Origin: Photobacterium pectinilyticum | GTDB lineage: Bacteria > Pseudomonadota > Gammaproteobacteria > Enterobacterales > Vibrionaceae | DNA length: 64,000 bases | Direction: 5' to 3' | Assembly: GCF_024357955.1 (NCBI RefSeq) | Contig: NZ_JANEYT010000003.1 | Coordinates: forward strand, 106,042 to 170,041 | In this document: positions 34,501 to 43,577 of the stretch, in pieces | How positions within the stretch are numbered: the stretch's first letter is position 1 | Layout: every line of letters starts with the position of its first letter | The notes under the pieces: model-generated | Databases searched by the model: none | Told to the model about the DNA's origin: nothing | What the model saw: only the letters and a program-made list of their open reading frames with translations | Translations under genes and position numbers: made by a program

Positions 34501-35095
34501 TAACCATATCGAGGCCAGCGAATTACTCAATATCGCGGGCCAAGATAACTTGCTTGGCTTCAATCTAGCCTACCAACCAACAGCAAGAGAGTCATTAGCG
34601 TTTCAATTCAACCTACACGACCTCTCAACTCGCTTTGGCGATGATATCGGTCAAGGCTGGGATCTCAGCTTGCGCGTCGCCGAACAGTTTTTCTTTGCTG
34701 ACCCAGCTTGGCAAATCTACGCCGATGTCACCATGCAGGATGTTAGTCTCAGTGATGACCCATTAAACGGGATCAACCGCTGGCACAATGAAGCAATCCC
34801 GTTGACAAGCAGTGACTTTATCGAAGACAGTTACCAGCGCGTAGGTATCGGCCAGCGCGTTTGGCACGGTGAGCCAGGTCAACCAGGTGCAACGGTGCCA
34901 TCACCAAGATATTGGCTTGATACCTCGCTGGGGTACAACTTCTCAAGCTCACAAGTTGATGTCACTTTAAGCGCGGGATTGGGCTGGCGTATATTCGGCA
35001 ATGATGAGCTCTATTTCAGTACAGACTGGCAAAGCCAAGACCGAAATGGTGATGAGTCACTAAAACTAACACTTGGCTATTACTACGGCTTCTAG
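31586..35095 (+). CDS. pelB: Pel export outer-membrane protein PelB
   Basis: 1169 residues, near the length of Pseudomonas PelB (about 1190). There is a basic N-terminus with one membrane anchor (about 17-33), then a long series of TPR-like helical repeats (about 45-830, for example ELYTQTAQIAIAIGELNLAEQLLLEAIAIAPSQ). The C-terminal about 300 residues are beta-strand-rich and end in aromatic LTLGYYYGF, the signature of an outer-membrane barrel. It guides Pel across the periplasm through TPR contact with PelA and exports it. It starts 24 nt after pelA. Confidence 0.92.
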   Translation: MAKSKHKKPRIRLINKFTLVVLTATSLWALWLVAPDKSMLVKLIARSSSPEVSLAFLQQLYIDDPKNREIIKQIVDNYAATGQLNDATELLESILKTTEGNDDWDSIGRYLSLLLEQTYQDQPEQKQQAQAALLALLNKIEYIPEAELARQFADTAISLSMPDKGFDYLYPHQQSGETSYDELVSLALQSEDYDKSLRVQLDAFREFEDLENAQKLFDLMVQSGQSQLSESFFNSYRGPLYNNVDFLAAGIAHSKQVGNLDVVIALSRHLLTIEPTAELYTQTAQIAIAIGELNLAEQLLLEAIAIAPSQYDYVLLHQIYRWQSEIEKAQSVSIKLVSINPSAKNIRAGIDESRALGDLFNEGSFFKKLAAHNHIYPTEYAQWLNALEKGEGTSAAFQSLLALLAKRPNDPELLSHTTRLYSYRSDHRSVIRYGNRLQQRRPLNVTEALRISNAHIMLNQPKLALNTLVNPTEWMKADNDYLEAVSSLAWETNNREISVASQSAMAARASDTLDVYRYINIMSPLDEEKLAQLLTLYGKNSNPELLLAAVRHAVQTKNTKLLAELIEKAKQNPTFDQHVEMLTYQALLAEWEGDPKQAKQLYFAILQLEPTNSSAVGNLIWFALSEGDLETLEQIYRRYKPILATDSDLWLAFASASQQLGLNHEADLWYSQLLLNDNNPEPSILLNYAQLLEQQGNGEKAYQLRRYLLDKQSTELLASPDGDISYRSLVRLFIGEQIASQLIEDNTLDKPTDNNVSELFADLLAQNHGEKILFWHQRTALGRHTIPEWQQLSLALQKKDRVAVEAILAKGINLPKADENVALQLIGKHQEAWQQGQTNIGQMADQNAENQLRRIHVLQHPAKTHSIRAQHSQITHWDIDRTSLDYYSPHYHGNWRLGLDNQRSGSPDQLSNTDIDDEFRLRGRYQYQMSESYWALGIDLADGIGDQRLGLKGEYQFAVDDYLRLGFQFGLNNHIEASELLNIAGQDNLLGFNLAYQPTARESLAFQFNLHDLSTRFGDDIGQGWDLSLRVAEQFFFADPAWQIYADVTMQDVSLSDDPLNGINRWHNEAIPLTSSDFIEDSYQRVGIGQRVWHGEPGQPGATVPSPRYWLDTSLGYNFSSSQVDVTLSAGLGWRIFGNDELYFSTDWQSQDRNGDESLKLTLGYYYGF

Positions 35096-35123
35096 CCACA
35101 ACCGAATCATTACAAGGATGACC

Positions 35124-35651
35124 ATGATGAAAAAGATACTTACTATCGCCAGCCTATTAACATTGAGTGCTTGCAGTAGCTATCAAGTCACAGACAGTAA
35201 TCAATTCCCTGCTGATAGTCGTTGGGCGATCATGCCTATGTACAACCATTCAAGTACTCCTCTGGCGGCTGAAAAGGCTGAACAAATTTTAAGTTCGCAA
35301 CTCTTTGCCAAAGGTATCGTTGCAGTGAAATACCCACCATCTGCGGTCAATGATCTACAAAGTATTCTTGATGACTCAGCCAAACAGAAGCAAGCCCAAG
35401 CTTGGCTGACTACCCAGCCTGTCGATTATGTAATCACAGGATCAGTAGAAGAATGGCATTACAAAAGTGGGCTTGACGGTGAGCCCGCAGTCGGCATTAC
35501 GCTTGAGATCAAGTCCGCAAAAAGTGGTCAAACCTACTGGCAAGCTTCTGGGAGTCGTGGCGGCTGGGGGCGTGAAAGTGTCAGCGGTACTGGACATATT
35601 GTCATTGAAGAATTACTTAGCGGCCTAAATGTCGCCACAAATGATGATTAA
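35124..35651 (+). CDS. pelC: Pel outer-membrane lipoprotein PelC
   Basis: 175 residues from ATG 35124, 5 nt after AAGGA, giving the lipoprotein signal MMKKILTIASLLTLSAC. The ATG at 35127 is an alternative; the frame remains open upstream into pelB. The mature protein has the PelC-like RWAIMPMYNHSSTPLAAEKAEQIL. PelC forms a ring of lipoproteins at the inner face of the outer membrane, below the PelB barrel, and funnels the cationic polymer. It lies directly between pelB and pelD. Confidence 0.9.
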   Translation: MMKKILTIASLLTLSACSSYQVTDSNQFPADSRWAIMPMYNHSSTPLAAEKAEQILSSQLFAKGIVAVKYPPSAVNDLQSILDDSAKQKQAQAWLTTQPVDYVITGSVEEWHYKSGLDGEPAVGITLEIKSAKSGQTYWQASGSRGGWGRESVSGTGHIVIEELLSGLNVATNDD

Positions 35652-35679
35652 AAAGCGATAGCTTGATAGGTTGCTTTAT

Positions 35680-37026
35680 ATGGATAAAAAATACAACAAC
35701 AAAACCTTTCTTGGTTTTTCAAAAAAAAGCTATGCATGGTTCGAGGTACTGCTCGTTGCCATCATTTCTATCTATATTTGGGTTGAGTCTCCCTCCTTAG
35801 TCCCCAATTCGACTGATCATAACTTTTTTTGGCCATTATTCGGCCCCCTGCTTATTGCCCTGCGCTATGGCTTTGCTAAAGGCTTTGTGTGTTCCTTGGT
35901 CACTACAGCCGGTCTTGCGACCATAATGAATGCCTCGGGCATGTTGAGTAACTATCCACTTTCATTAGCGATTGGCACCATCATGGTCGCTATGATCGCT
36001 GGTGAATTTCACGATTATTGGCACAACATTAACCAAAAACACATCCTTGACCATCAATACATGGCACAAAAACTGGATAGCTTTACCCAGAACTACCATT
36101 TGCTGAAAGTGTCACATGATCAACTAGAGCAACGTACCGCCGGACAAACCGTTAGTCTACGGGCAAGCATCAACGCATTACATCAAATTGCCGCCAAACA
36201 CGCTGAACATCGCTTGGAATACCTTGGCCAACCCTACCTGAATTTAATGGCAGATATTGGTGGTCTGGAAGTCGCCGGGATCTATCTAGTCTCCAACGGC
36301 AAGATTAATCCAACCGCAGCCGCAACCCTTGGCGATCACCATCGTTTGATAGACTCGGATCCTATGCTATTCGATATGCTGGAGACCCAGAAGTTACTAT
36401 CTCCGGCAAAACTAGAAGCGAACCAAGTCCATCAATCACGCTATCAATTGTGTATCCCATTAGTCGATACACGTGGTGTACTACAGGCAGCAATCATTGC
36501 TGAAAACGCCAAGTTTTTTATGCTCACCCCTGCTAATGTGGCACTACTTTCACTCGTTGCTAACTATGCTGCAGACTTACTCAGTGACGAAATAATCACG
36601 CCCATTTTACGCCCACATCAGAGCGACCTATTTATCGACTACCTTAAGCGCGCCAGTTACAACAAACGCCATTATGGATCCGATAGCTCGGTGGTTGTCT
36701 GTATCGACAGCGATGGCAGGCACCTTCAAGTACTCGATAATACGATTAGTTACCGTCGGGGGGCTGATGTCTACTGGTCTTGTAGAACGTCTCAAGGCAA
36801 TGCCGCGCTTGCTGTACTGCTACCGTTAACAACAGCCTACGATGCCCAGCAATATATTGTCAGGCTTAAAGAACTATTAAAAGACCAACTTGGCGGGGAT
36901 GCCAAAGATATAGATATCCTTGGTCCTTTGTCGATGTCGACTGACCGGTCTGAAATCAGAAAGCTAATGAACGAGCTTGGAGCATACGATGAAGACATGG
37001 CTACTTCTTCAGACCATAGCCTTTGA
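35680..37026 (+). CDS. pelD: Cyclic-di-GMP receptor of the Pel synthase, PelD
   Basis: 448 residues. ATG 35680 is chosen over an upstream TTG (35671) because GATAGG is well spaced. There are about four membrane segments in residues 15-115. A helical linker (LDSFTQNYHLLKVSHDQLEQ) is followed by a GAF domain (about 165-300) and a degenerate GGDEF domain (about 310-430). The active GGDEF signature is absent. An RxxD inhibitory-site motif is kept (RGAD, Arg360-Asp363), the type that binds cyclic-di-GMP in Pseudomonas PelD. It therefore probably switches on Pel synthesis when cyclic-di-GMP is high. Confidence 0.92.
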   Translation: MDKKYNNKTFLGFSKKSYAWFEVLLVAIISIYIWVESPSLVPNSTDHNFFWPLFGPLLIALRYGFAKGFVCSLVTTAGLATIMNASGMLSNYPLSLAIGTIMVAMIAGEFHDYWHNINQKHILDHQYMAQKLDSFTQNYHLLKVSHDQLEQRTAGQTVSLRASINALHQIAAKHAEHRLEYLGQPYLNLMADIGGLEVAGIYLVSNGKINPTAAATLGDHHRLIDSDPMLFDMLETQKLLSPAKLEANQVHQSRYQLCIPLVDTRGVLQAAIIAENAKFFMLTPANVALLSLVANYAADLLSDEIITPILRPHQSDLFIDYLKRASYNKRHYGSDSSVVVCIDSDGRHLQVLDNTISYRRGADVYWSCRTSQGNAALAVLLPLTTAYDAQQYIVRLKELLKDQLGGDAKDIDILGPLSMSTDRSEIRKLMNELGAYDEDMATSSDHSL

Positions 37027-37957
37027 GAGCTCTGGCCTGTACATTATTACCACTCAGCCAATGATGCCAAGTCTGTGGCTTGCTTTTGCCACGGTACATG
37101 CATTGTCATGTCTCAGTTTTTCAGTCCTCTGTTGGTTGATACTGCCGAGGAAATACAAAACCCCTGTAGTCAGCGCTTTTTCATTCCTGTTCATTTTTAA
37201 TTACCTATTACCAGTGGTTGGAATGATTGGTACAAGTTGCTCACTGTTAATTGCGCTGTATTTGCCAAGGGAAAAATCCGATATCACTTGGCAGGAATGT
37301 GAAAAAAGTGAGTTACCACAAAACCCAGGCGAAGTGATTGGCACCCAATTTGGTTCAGGAGCTTTAAGAGAAATCTTATTACACAACCAAGATCCTGAGC
37401 GTCGATTACTAGCCGTCAGCGCGATACGTAACTTACCTCGCCAGCATGCTGTACCGCTATTGCAACTCGCATTAAAAGACTTAATCGATGATGTACGTTT
37501 GCTTGCCTACGCAAGTCTCGAGAACATCGAAACACAAATTAACGAATCCATTTCTCTGACCAAAAAACAGTTTGAATACAAACCTTCAGCTTCAAAAGCT
37601 TTTGATATTGCGCAGCAATATTGGGAGCTGTGTTATCTTGGTATTGCCGAAGGCATATTACGTAACCATTACTTGGAACAAGCTGAAAACTATCTCAACC
37701 AGTCAAATAGTATTAAGCTATCTGCTTCTACAAATCTCCTGTTAGGGCGAGTGCTACTCGAACAAAAGCGCCCTACCGAAGCGGTACCGGTATTAAAAGC
37801 GGCTATGGACGGTGGCTTATTACTCAAGCAAGTTGCCCCTTATCTAGCAGAAGCCTCTTTTATCTCCGGTGACTTCCAAGCTGCCCGCGAATATATTTCT
37901 TACTTCCCCGAACAGAAAGGTAACAAATTAAGTCAGATAAAGGAGTATTGGGGATGA
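36989..37957 (+). CDS. pelE: Pel synthase membrane subunit PelE
   Basis: 322 residues from ATG 36989, 6 nt after GGAG, so the gene overlaps the end of pelD by 38 nt. Two or three N-terminal membrane segments (about 24-85) precede a cytoplasmic helical domain with HEAT/TPR-like units (RRLLAVSAIRNLPRQHAVPLL, YLEQAENYLNQSNSI). PelE links PelD and PelF in the inner-membrane synthase complex. An upstream TTG (36977) is in frame but lacks a ribosome site. Confidence 0.88.
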   Translation: MKTWLLLQTIAFESSGLYIITTQPMMPSLWLAFATVHALSCLSFSVLCWLILPRKYKTPVVSAFSFLFIFNYLLPVVGMIGTSCSLLIALYLPREKSDITWQECEKSELPQNPGEVIGTQFGSGALREILLHNQDPERRLLAVSAIRNLPRQHAVPLLQLALKDLIDDVRLLAYASLENIETQINESISLTKKQFEYKPSASKAFDIAQQYWELCYLGIAEGILRNHYLEQAENYLNQSNSIKLSASTNLLLGRVLLEQKRPTEAVPVLKAAMDGGLLLKQVAPYLAEASFISGDFQAAREYISYFPEQKGNKLSQIKEYWG

Positions 37958-39501
37958 AATGGTTTAGCAGCAAATCTGACGTTGAAAACAGCGTAGAGGT
38001 AGATGTATGCCTGCTTCTTGAAGGGACTTACCCGTATGTGCGTGGTGGCGTTTCCAGTTGGGTACACCAAATTATCAGTGGATTACCAGAATACCGCTTC
38101 CACTTGATTTTCCTCGGCGGGCACCCTGACTTTTATGATGAGCCAGCCTATGAGTTCCCTGAAAACGTTGTTGGATTTGAAGTCCATTACCTCTTATCTG
38201 ATCAGGGCCATCTCAAACCTTCAGCGCGTTCGGGTAAGAGAAAATTATTCAATATCTGGAATCGCTTCCTCTCCTACTTTGAAAAAAAAGATGAGCCCAT
38301 TCCCGGCCAATTACTCGCGGATGTGTCTGACTTTCTTGACGCTGATAGCAAGTTAACTCTCATCGACTTTCTCTACAGCCGTGCGTCATGGGAGGTACTA
38401 ACAGAACGGTATTTAGAGTCCGCACCAAGACAATCCTTTGTTGATTTTTTTTGGACTTACCGCAATATTTATCAGCCCCTGTTTGTGCTATCACGCATAT
38501 CGCAAAACCTCCCAAAGGCGAAGCTATTTCATAGTGTTTCGACCGGTTATGCCGGCTTTCTAGGTGCACTAAGCAGAGAAAAGACCCAAACCCCATTTAT
38601 TTTGACCGAGCACGGTATTTACACCAAAGAACGAAAAATCGACCTCTCTCAGGCTACTTGGATTAAAGATAATCACAGCCAAATTGACATTTCCATGCAT
38701 AAAGGCATGGATACAATCCGTAAAACCTGGATTCAGTTTTTCGAGCAATTAGGACTTTCGGCCTATCATCAGGCTGATCATATTGTTGCTTTATTTGAAG
38801 GGAACAGGCAACGACAGCATACTGACGGGGCCCCTACGGATAAGACCCAAGTTATTGTCAATGGAATCAGTACCGAACGCTTTGAAGATGCCTATAAGCG
38901 CCGTCCGGACAGACCACCAATGGTCGTCGGTCTCGTCGGCCGCGTGGTACCAATCAAGGACATTAAAACCTTTATCCGAACCATTCGAGGGGCCATTGAA
39001 ACCCTGCCCAATCTTGAAGGTTGGATTATCGGGCCTACCGAAGAAGACAAGGAATACGTCCGAGAGTGTGAACTACTCATAGAAAGCTTGGGTTTAAAAG
39101 ACAACGTCAAAATGCTGGGTAGTAAAAATGTAGCTGAAATCATGCCAGAGCTTGGTGTGATGATGCTGACCTCAATCAGTGAAGCTCAGCCCTTGGTACT
39201 ACTCGAAGCCATGGCAGCCGGCATACCGTGTATAGCGACGGAAGTGGGAGCTTGTCGTGAGATTATTGATGGCGCCGGAGGGGAAGATGCCGCAATTGGC
39301 TCTGCCGGTGAAATCATTCCCATCGCCAGCCCAACCGAGGGGGCGAATGCTATCGTCAACGTACTCAGTGATACCAAAAAATGGCTGCAGGCCGGTGATA
39401 ATGGCCGAGTAAGAGTTAAACGCTATTACGACGAACCCATGATGTACGGTGCTTATCGTAGTTTATACAAGGAGGCTATCAGTGGCCGGCATCGGATTTG
39501 A
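37954..39501 (+). CDS. pelF: Pel polysaccharide glycosyltransferase PelF
   Basis: 515 residues, starting at the ATGA overlap with the pelE stop and preceded by AAGGAG. It is a cytosolic GT4 glycosyltransferase of GT-B fold. The family start VCLLLEGTYPYVRGGVSSWVHQII is diagnostic of PelF. The C-terminal nucleotide-sugar part contains VGRVVPIKDIKTFI and the EX7E-type SEAQPLVLLEAMAAG. It polymerises UDP-linked N-acetylhexosamines into Pel. The partner PelG should provide the membrane channel. Confidence 0.96.
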   Translation: MKWFSSKSDVENSVEVDVCLLLEGTYPYVRGGVSSWVHQIISGLPEYRFHLIFLGGHPDFYDEPAYEFPENVVGFEVHYLLSDQGHLKPSARSGKRKLFNIWNRFLSYFEKKDEPIPGQLLADVSDFLDADSKLTLIDFLYSRASWEVLTERYLESAPRQSFVDFFWTYRNIYQPLFVLSRISQNLPKAKLFHSVSTGYAGFLGALSREKTQTPFILTEHGIYTKERKIDLSQATWIKDNHSQIDISMHKGMDTIRKTWIQFFEQLGLSAYHQADHIVALFEGNRQRQHTDGAPTDKTQVIVNGISTERFEDAYKRRPDRPPMVVGLVGRVVPIKDIKTFIRTIRGAIETLPNLEGWIIGPTEEDKEYVRECELLIESLGLKDNVKMLGSKNVAEIMPELGVMMLTSISEAQPLVLLEAMAAGIPCIATEVGACREIIDGAGGEDAAIGSAGEIIPIASPTEGANAIVNVLSDTKKWLQAGDNGRVRVKRYYDEPMMYGAYRSLYKEAISGRHRI

Positions 39502-40855
39502 ATTAAGAAAGATCCTGAAAAGAAACTCACTCCTATCCATGCTTGAAGCGTATGGCTTGGCAGGGCTTATCAGCTCTGGTCCCTGGGTATTATCGATCCT
39601 CGCATTATTGACCATCGGTATTATCAGCATAGGAGTCGTCTTTCCAACCCATGTGATTGTGCAGTTTCTGGTGATTGTCACCTATTTGATGGCAGGCTCC
39701 CTGATTATCAGTGGATTATTCCAGTTATTGCTTACTCGTTTTATCTCCGATTTATTGTTCGCTGAACATGATAATCGCATTGTACCAAACCTATTAGGCT
39801 CAATGCTGGTAACCAGCATTATTGCCGCTATGGTTGGTATTCCGGTTCTAGCTCTGAGTGAGACAATCACCCCAGCAGAAAAAATAGCGATTTTTACCTC
39901 ATTTATATTGATGTGTAACCAATGGCTTATCATCATCTTCTTGAGCGGGATGAAAGAGTATTACCGTATCTTTTTCACTATGATGTTCAGCTATGGCTTA
40001 ATGGTGATTTTAAGTATCTTCTTACCGCCATTTGGTCTACTTGGGTTGATGATAATCTTTGGCTTTTGCCAAGCCATCCTAACTTTTTCTTTTTTGTACC
40101 ATGTTATTCGTGACTTCCCTGCCAATGAGCTGGTCTCATTTGAATTTTTGAGTCACAAAAAGACCTTCTTCTCACTCATTTTTTGTGGTTTTCTCTACAA
40201 CCTGGGCGTCTGGTTAGATAAATTTGTATTCTGGTTTCGCGATGAAACCTCACATCAGGTCATCGATGTTTTCAGGGCATCCTATATCTATGACCTTCCA
40301 ATCTTCATTGCTTACTTAGCCATTGTGCCTGGAATGGCGGTTTTCATGCTACGTATGGAAACAGACTTTGCTGATGCTTGCCTGAAGTACTACGATGCTG
40401 TGCGGGAAGGGGCAACATTAGATTCGATTTATCTACTCAAGGATAAGATGGTACTCGCGTGCCAACAAAGCATCTATGAGATCTTCAAGGTACAAGGTCT
40501 AACGCTAGCACTCTTGATCCTTTGGGCTGAGGATATTCTTAATTTCTTAAACATTGACCTGTCATACTTACACCTTCTCTATGTCGACTTAGTGGGTGTA
40601 AGTCTACAGGTGTTAGTCATGGCAATACTCAATGTTATGTATTACTTGGATAAACGCTATTCAGCGCTTTTTCTGACATTATTGATGGCGGTCGGAAACT
40701 TCGTGTTAGCGCACGTGAGTATCAACCTTGGCCCTGTTTTTTATGGTTATGGCTTCGCGGTAACCATGCTGGCCACAACCATCATTGGATTGGTCATGCT
40801 TGATAGCCAGTTCGATGATCTCGAATACCAAACATTCATGCTGCAGCGTTCGTAG
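39483..40855 (+). CDS. pelG: Pel synthase membrane transporter PelG
   Basis: 457 residues. GTG 39483 is chosen because it gives the conserved PelG N-terminus (M/V)AGIGFELRKIL and lies 7 nt after a perfect AAGGAGG; it overlaps pelF by 19 nt. It has about 12 membrane segments, with a MOP/Wzx-flippase-like fold. PelG moves the growing chain across the inner membrane. It closes the operon. No hairpin terminator follows; an intergenic repeat starts 18 nt after its stop. Confidence 0.94.
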
Positions 40856-40873
40856 GACATCAAACTGAAGACA

Positions 40874-41039
40874 TAATACCAATCAGGATAAGTCGTTGAT
40901 CAAGTATTTGCACTGGAAAAATCGCTGTTATCAAGGCAGATATTGCCGTAACTAGTGGCTCTAATTACAAAATATCTAAGGCAGAGAACAGCGATTTTAA
41001 CCTACAAGACTGATCAAATATTTATGTAGGTTGGTATTA
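40874..41039 (+). repeat. 166-bp dispersed element, copy A
   Basis: A full copy running from TAATACCAATC to GGTTGGTATTA, with imperfect inverted ends of about 50 bp, so the transcript could fold into a long hairpin. The right end supplies the TAA stop codon (41039-41037) of the minus-strand slipin gene. The left end lies 18 nt after pelG. It is about 93 percent identical by eye to copies B and C. Confidence 0.9.
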
Positions 41040-41810
41040 CGGCTCTTCTTTCTTCTTGGCTGCCGCCATCAATTGAGTAACATTTTCAACCAAGTCTATC
41101 GGCATCGGGAACACTATGGTTGTTGTTCTATCATTGGATATTTCGGTTAATGTTTGCATATAACGCAACTGAACCGCATTGGGTGACCGATTGAGCACAT
41201 CTGCCGCTTCCTGCAATTTGGCTGACGCTTCAAGCTCACCCGTGGCATGTATCACTTTTGCTCGGCGTGAACGCTCTGCTTCTGCCTGACGTGCAAGTGC
41301 GCGAACCATACTGTCATCAAGATCAACATGTTTGATTTCAACATTAGCAATTTTTATCCCCCAGTTGTCTGTGTGCTGATCCAAGATCACCTGTAGATCT
41401 TTATTAAGCTCTTCACGGGCTGACAACAGCTCATCGAGTTCATGCTGACCTAACACAGAGCGCAGCGTTGTCTGTGAAAGCTGGCTGGTGGCTTCAAGAT
41501 AATTTTCCACGTTATTAATCGCCATTTTTGGGTCAACAACCCGAAAATAAACGACGGCATTCACTTTCACCGACACATTATCACGGGTGATCAAATCCTG
41601 AGTAGGCACATCCAATACAATAGTTCGCAGATCGACCCGAACCATTTGTTGGATAATTGGGATGATGATGATCAGGCCGGGCCCTTTCACCTCATAAAAA
41701 CGTCCCAGTAAAAACACAACGGCACGCTCGTACTCACGAAGTACTTTGAACATGCTTACAATAAGCACAAACACCAGTACAATAATCGTTGCTATTGAGT
41801 ATGTGATCAT
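41037..41810 (-). CDS. Slipin / stomatin-like SPFH protein
   Basis: 257 residues. An N-terminal hairpin membrane anchor (about 5-25) is followed by the SPFH core [14 protein letters not shown]...[35 protein letters not shown]. The C-terminal helical part has [22 protein letters not shown]. Slipins form ring assemblies at membranes and pair with NfeD proteases, whose gene is upstream in the same operon. The last codons end EEP, and the stop codon is contributed by a repeat copy. Confidence 0.94.
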   Translation of the reverse strand: MITYSIATIIVLVFVLIVSMFKVLREYERAVVFLLGRFYEVKGPGLIIIIPIIQQMVRVDLRTIVLDVPTQDLITRDNVSVKVNAVVYFRVVDPKMAINNVENYLEATSQLSQTTLRSVLGQHELDELLSAREELNKDLQVILDQHTDNWGIKIANVEIKHVDLDDSMVRALARQAEAERSRRAKVIHATGELEASAKLQEAADVLNRSPNAVQLRYMQTLTEISNDRTTTIVFPMPIDLVENVTQLMAAAKKKEEP

Positions 41811-41882
41811 ATCATTGGTCCTTTTAAAAAGGTTACATACCCAAGCACCTTGAAATCACCTGGGTATATCCGCACATTGGAT

Positions 41883-43289
41883 TCATTTTGCCTGTTGGTT
41901 GACTTCGACTTCCAGGCAAAGGCCGTGTATCTGCACCACCGTTACCTTGTCACCTTTCACTAGTGCAGCGTCACAATTGGCTTGCCAAATTTCTCCATCC
42001 ACCAATACGCGGCCACTACCAGGAAAACCGCCCACCACAATAGCCTCTTGACCCAGTAGGACTTCAACACCGGTAGTGACAGGCTTACGCCTTGTTTTGA
42101 GCAGCAAGCTCAAAATGACGAAGGTGAACAAAGCCGATACCACTGTCAGGCCAGCAATCAATGGAATGGCAATTTGGTATCCCGGCGTTTCTGTATCCAT
42201 CAACATGACTGAGCCAAGCGCAAAGGCTACAATGCCACCAAGCCCAAGGATGCCAAAGCTAGGACTGAAAGCTTCCGCAACCATGAGGGCGATTCCCAGC
42301 AATAGCAAAGCCAAACCTGCATAGCTCACCGGTAGCATTTGCAATGAATACATCGCTAGCAACAAGCAAATCCCACCCAAGACTCCCGGAAGCCCAACCC
42401 CTGGATTATAGAACTCAAGCAATAAGCCATAAATCCCAATAAGCATTAGGATATAAGCAACATTGGGATTGGTAATTACCGACAACAGCTTGAATCGCCA
42501 GTCTTGTTCTCGCTCAATATAAGCCACATCCGCCAATTCGATCTTTGCTTCAAGCCCATTAATGATAACGGTACGACCATTAGATTGAGTGACTAGACTA
42601 TCCAGATCCGACGCAAGAAAATCGATAACATTCAGCTCCAGCGCTTTCTCTGCGTCGATGCTTGCTGCTTCTGTTACCGCGGTTTCTGCCCACTCTTCAT
42701 TCCGGCCGTGTAGTTTAGCCAAGCCGCGGATGTAGGCACGGGCATCATTAATCACTTTTTTTTCCATCGCGGTTTTAGCAGTGACTTTATCACTGTCAGC
42801 GGCATCTTCTTCTTTGGCTTGATCGGCGTCATCATCAGGTGCATCTGGTTCTTTCTCTTTTTTTGGTGCAAATGGGTTACCACCTGAATCATCATCTTTT
42901 CCTACAGGCGCAGTAAGCGAAACCGGCGTAGCCGCCCCAAGGTTAGTACCAGGGGCCATCGCCGCAACATGACTAGCAAGAAGGATATACGTCCCGGCAC
43001 TCGCAGCCCGGGATCCGGCAGGGCCAACCCAAGTCGCGACCGGTAAAGGTGATGTCGTAATTGCACGGATAATATCCCGCATGGAGGTATCGAGACCTCC
43101 GGGCGTATCCACTTTTAACACAATGAAACTGGCTTGCTCTTTATGTGCCTGCACGATTTCTCGTGAGACATAATCACTGGTAGCTGGCCCTATACCACCG
43201 GAAATTTCAATCACCCATACATTTTGCGCCAATGCAGGCTGACTAAAAAACCAGATGCTCAGTGCCGCTAAAATAGCCAACACTTTCAT
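41883..43289 (-). CDS. NfeD family membrane-bound ClpP-class serine protease
   Basis: 468 residues from ATG 43289, behind GGAGG. The signal peptide ends ALAQN. A ClpP-like domain contains FIVLKVDTPGGLDTSMRDI and the catalytic-Ser stretch GSRAASAGTYILLAS. Then come about five membrane segments (about 280-400) and a C-terminal OB-fold NfeD domain (GQEAIVVGGFPGSGRVLVDGEIW). An acidic, Lys-rich insertion (about residues 140-190, DDDSGG...DADQAKEEDAADSDK) interrupts the protease domain. It is expected to cleave hydrophobic stretches of slipin, its operon partner. Confidence 0.93.
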   Translation of the reverse strand: MKVLAILAALSIWFFSQPALAQNVWVIEISGGIGPATSDYVSREIVQAHKEQASFIVLKVDTPGGLDTSMRDIIRAITTSPLPVATWVGPAGSRAASAGTYILLASHVAAMAPGTNLGAATPVSLTAPVGKDDDSGGNPFAPKKEKEPDAPDDDADQAKEEDAADSDKVTAKTAMEKKVINDARAYIRGLAKLHGRNEEWAETAVTEAASIDAEKALELNVIDFLASDLDSLVTQSNGRTVIINGLEAKIELADVAYIEREQDWRFKLLSVITNPNVAYILMLIGIYGLLLEFYNPGVGLPGVLGGICLLLAMYSLQMLPVSYAGLALLLLGIALMVAEAFSPSFGILGLGGIVAFALGSVMLMDTETPGYQIAIPLIAGLTVVSALFTFVILSLLLKTRRKPVTTGVEVLLGQEAIVVGGFPGSGRVLVDGEIWQANCDAALVKGDKVTVVQIHGLCLEVEVNQQAK

Positions 43290-43577
43290 ACGCCCTCCTC
43301 GCCATGGCAGCAAAAAATACAGATTTCCATACATTTCAGCTCACCACTGGTACCCATCAAGCGAATATCCAATTTGTTAATAAGCATAGCTCATTGACTT
43401 CATTGACTATGCAACTTCTCTATCGATTCCCTAAAAATTGGCAAGGTTTGTTGACAGTGAATAAAGGTAACTCATTACCCAAAAAAGAGGTATGGATGAC
43501 AGACTTGTGAAATTGTCACGATGTTTATACTTAACTCATGGCCAACTTACAGCCTTCTACTGGAGTATGACCCCCCT

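Noticed and set aside
43304..43510. 68-codon plus-strand frame opposite the start of nfeD
   Set aside because: It begins inside the nfeD leader on the other strand, lacks a ribosome site and shows no coding-like pattern; probably chance.
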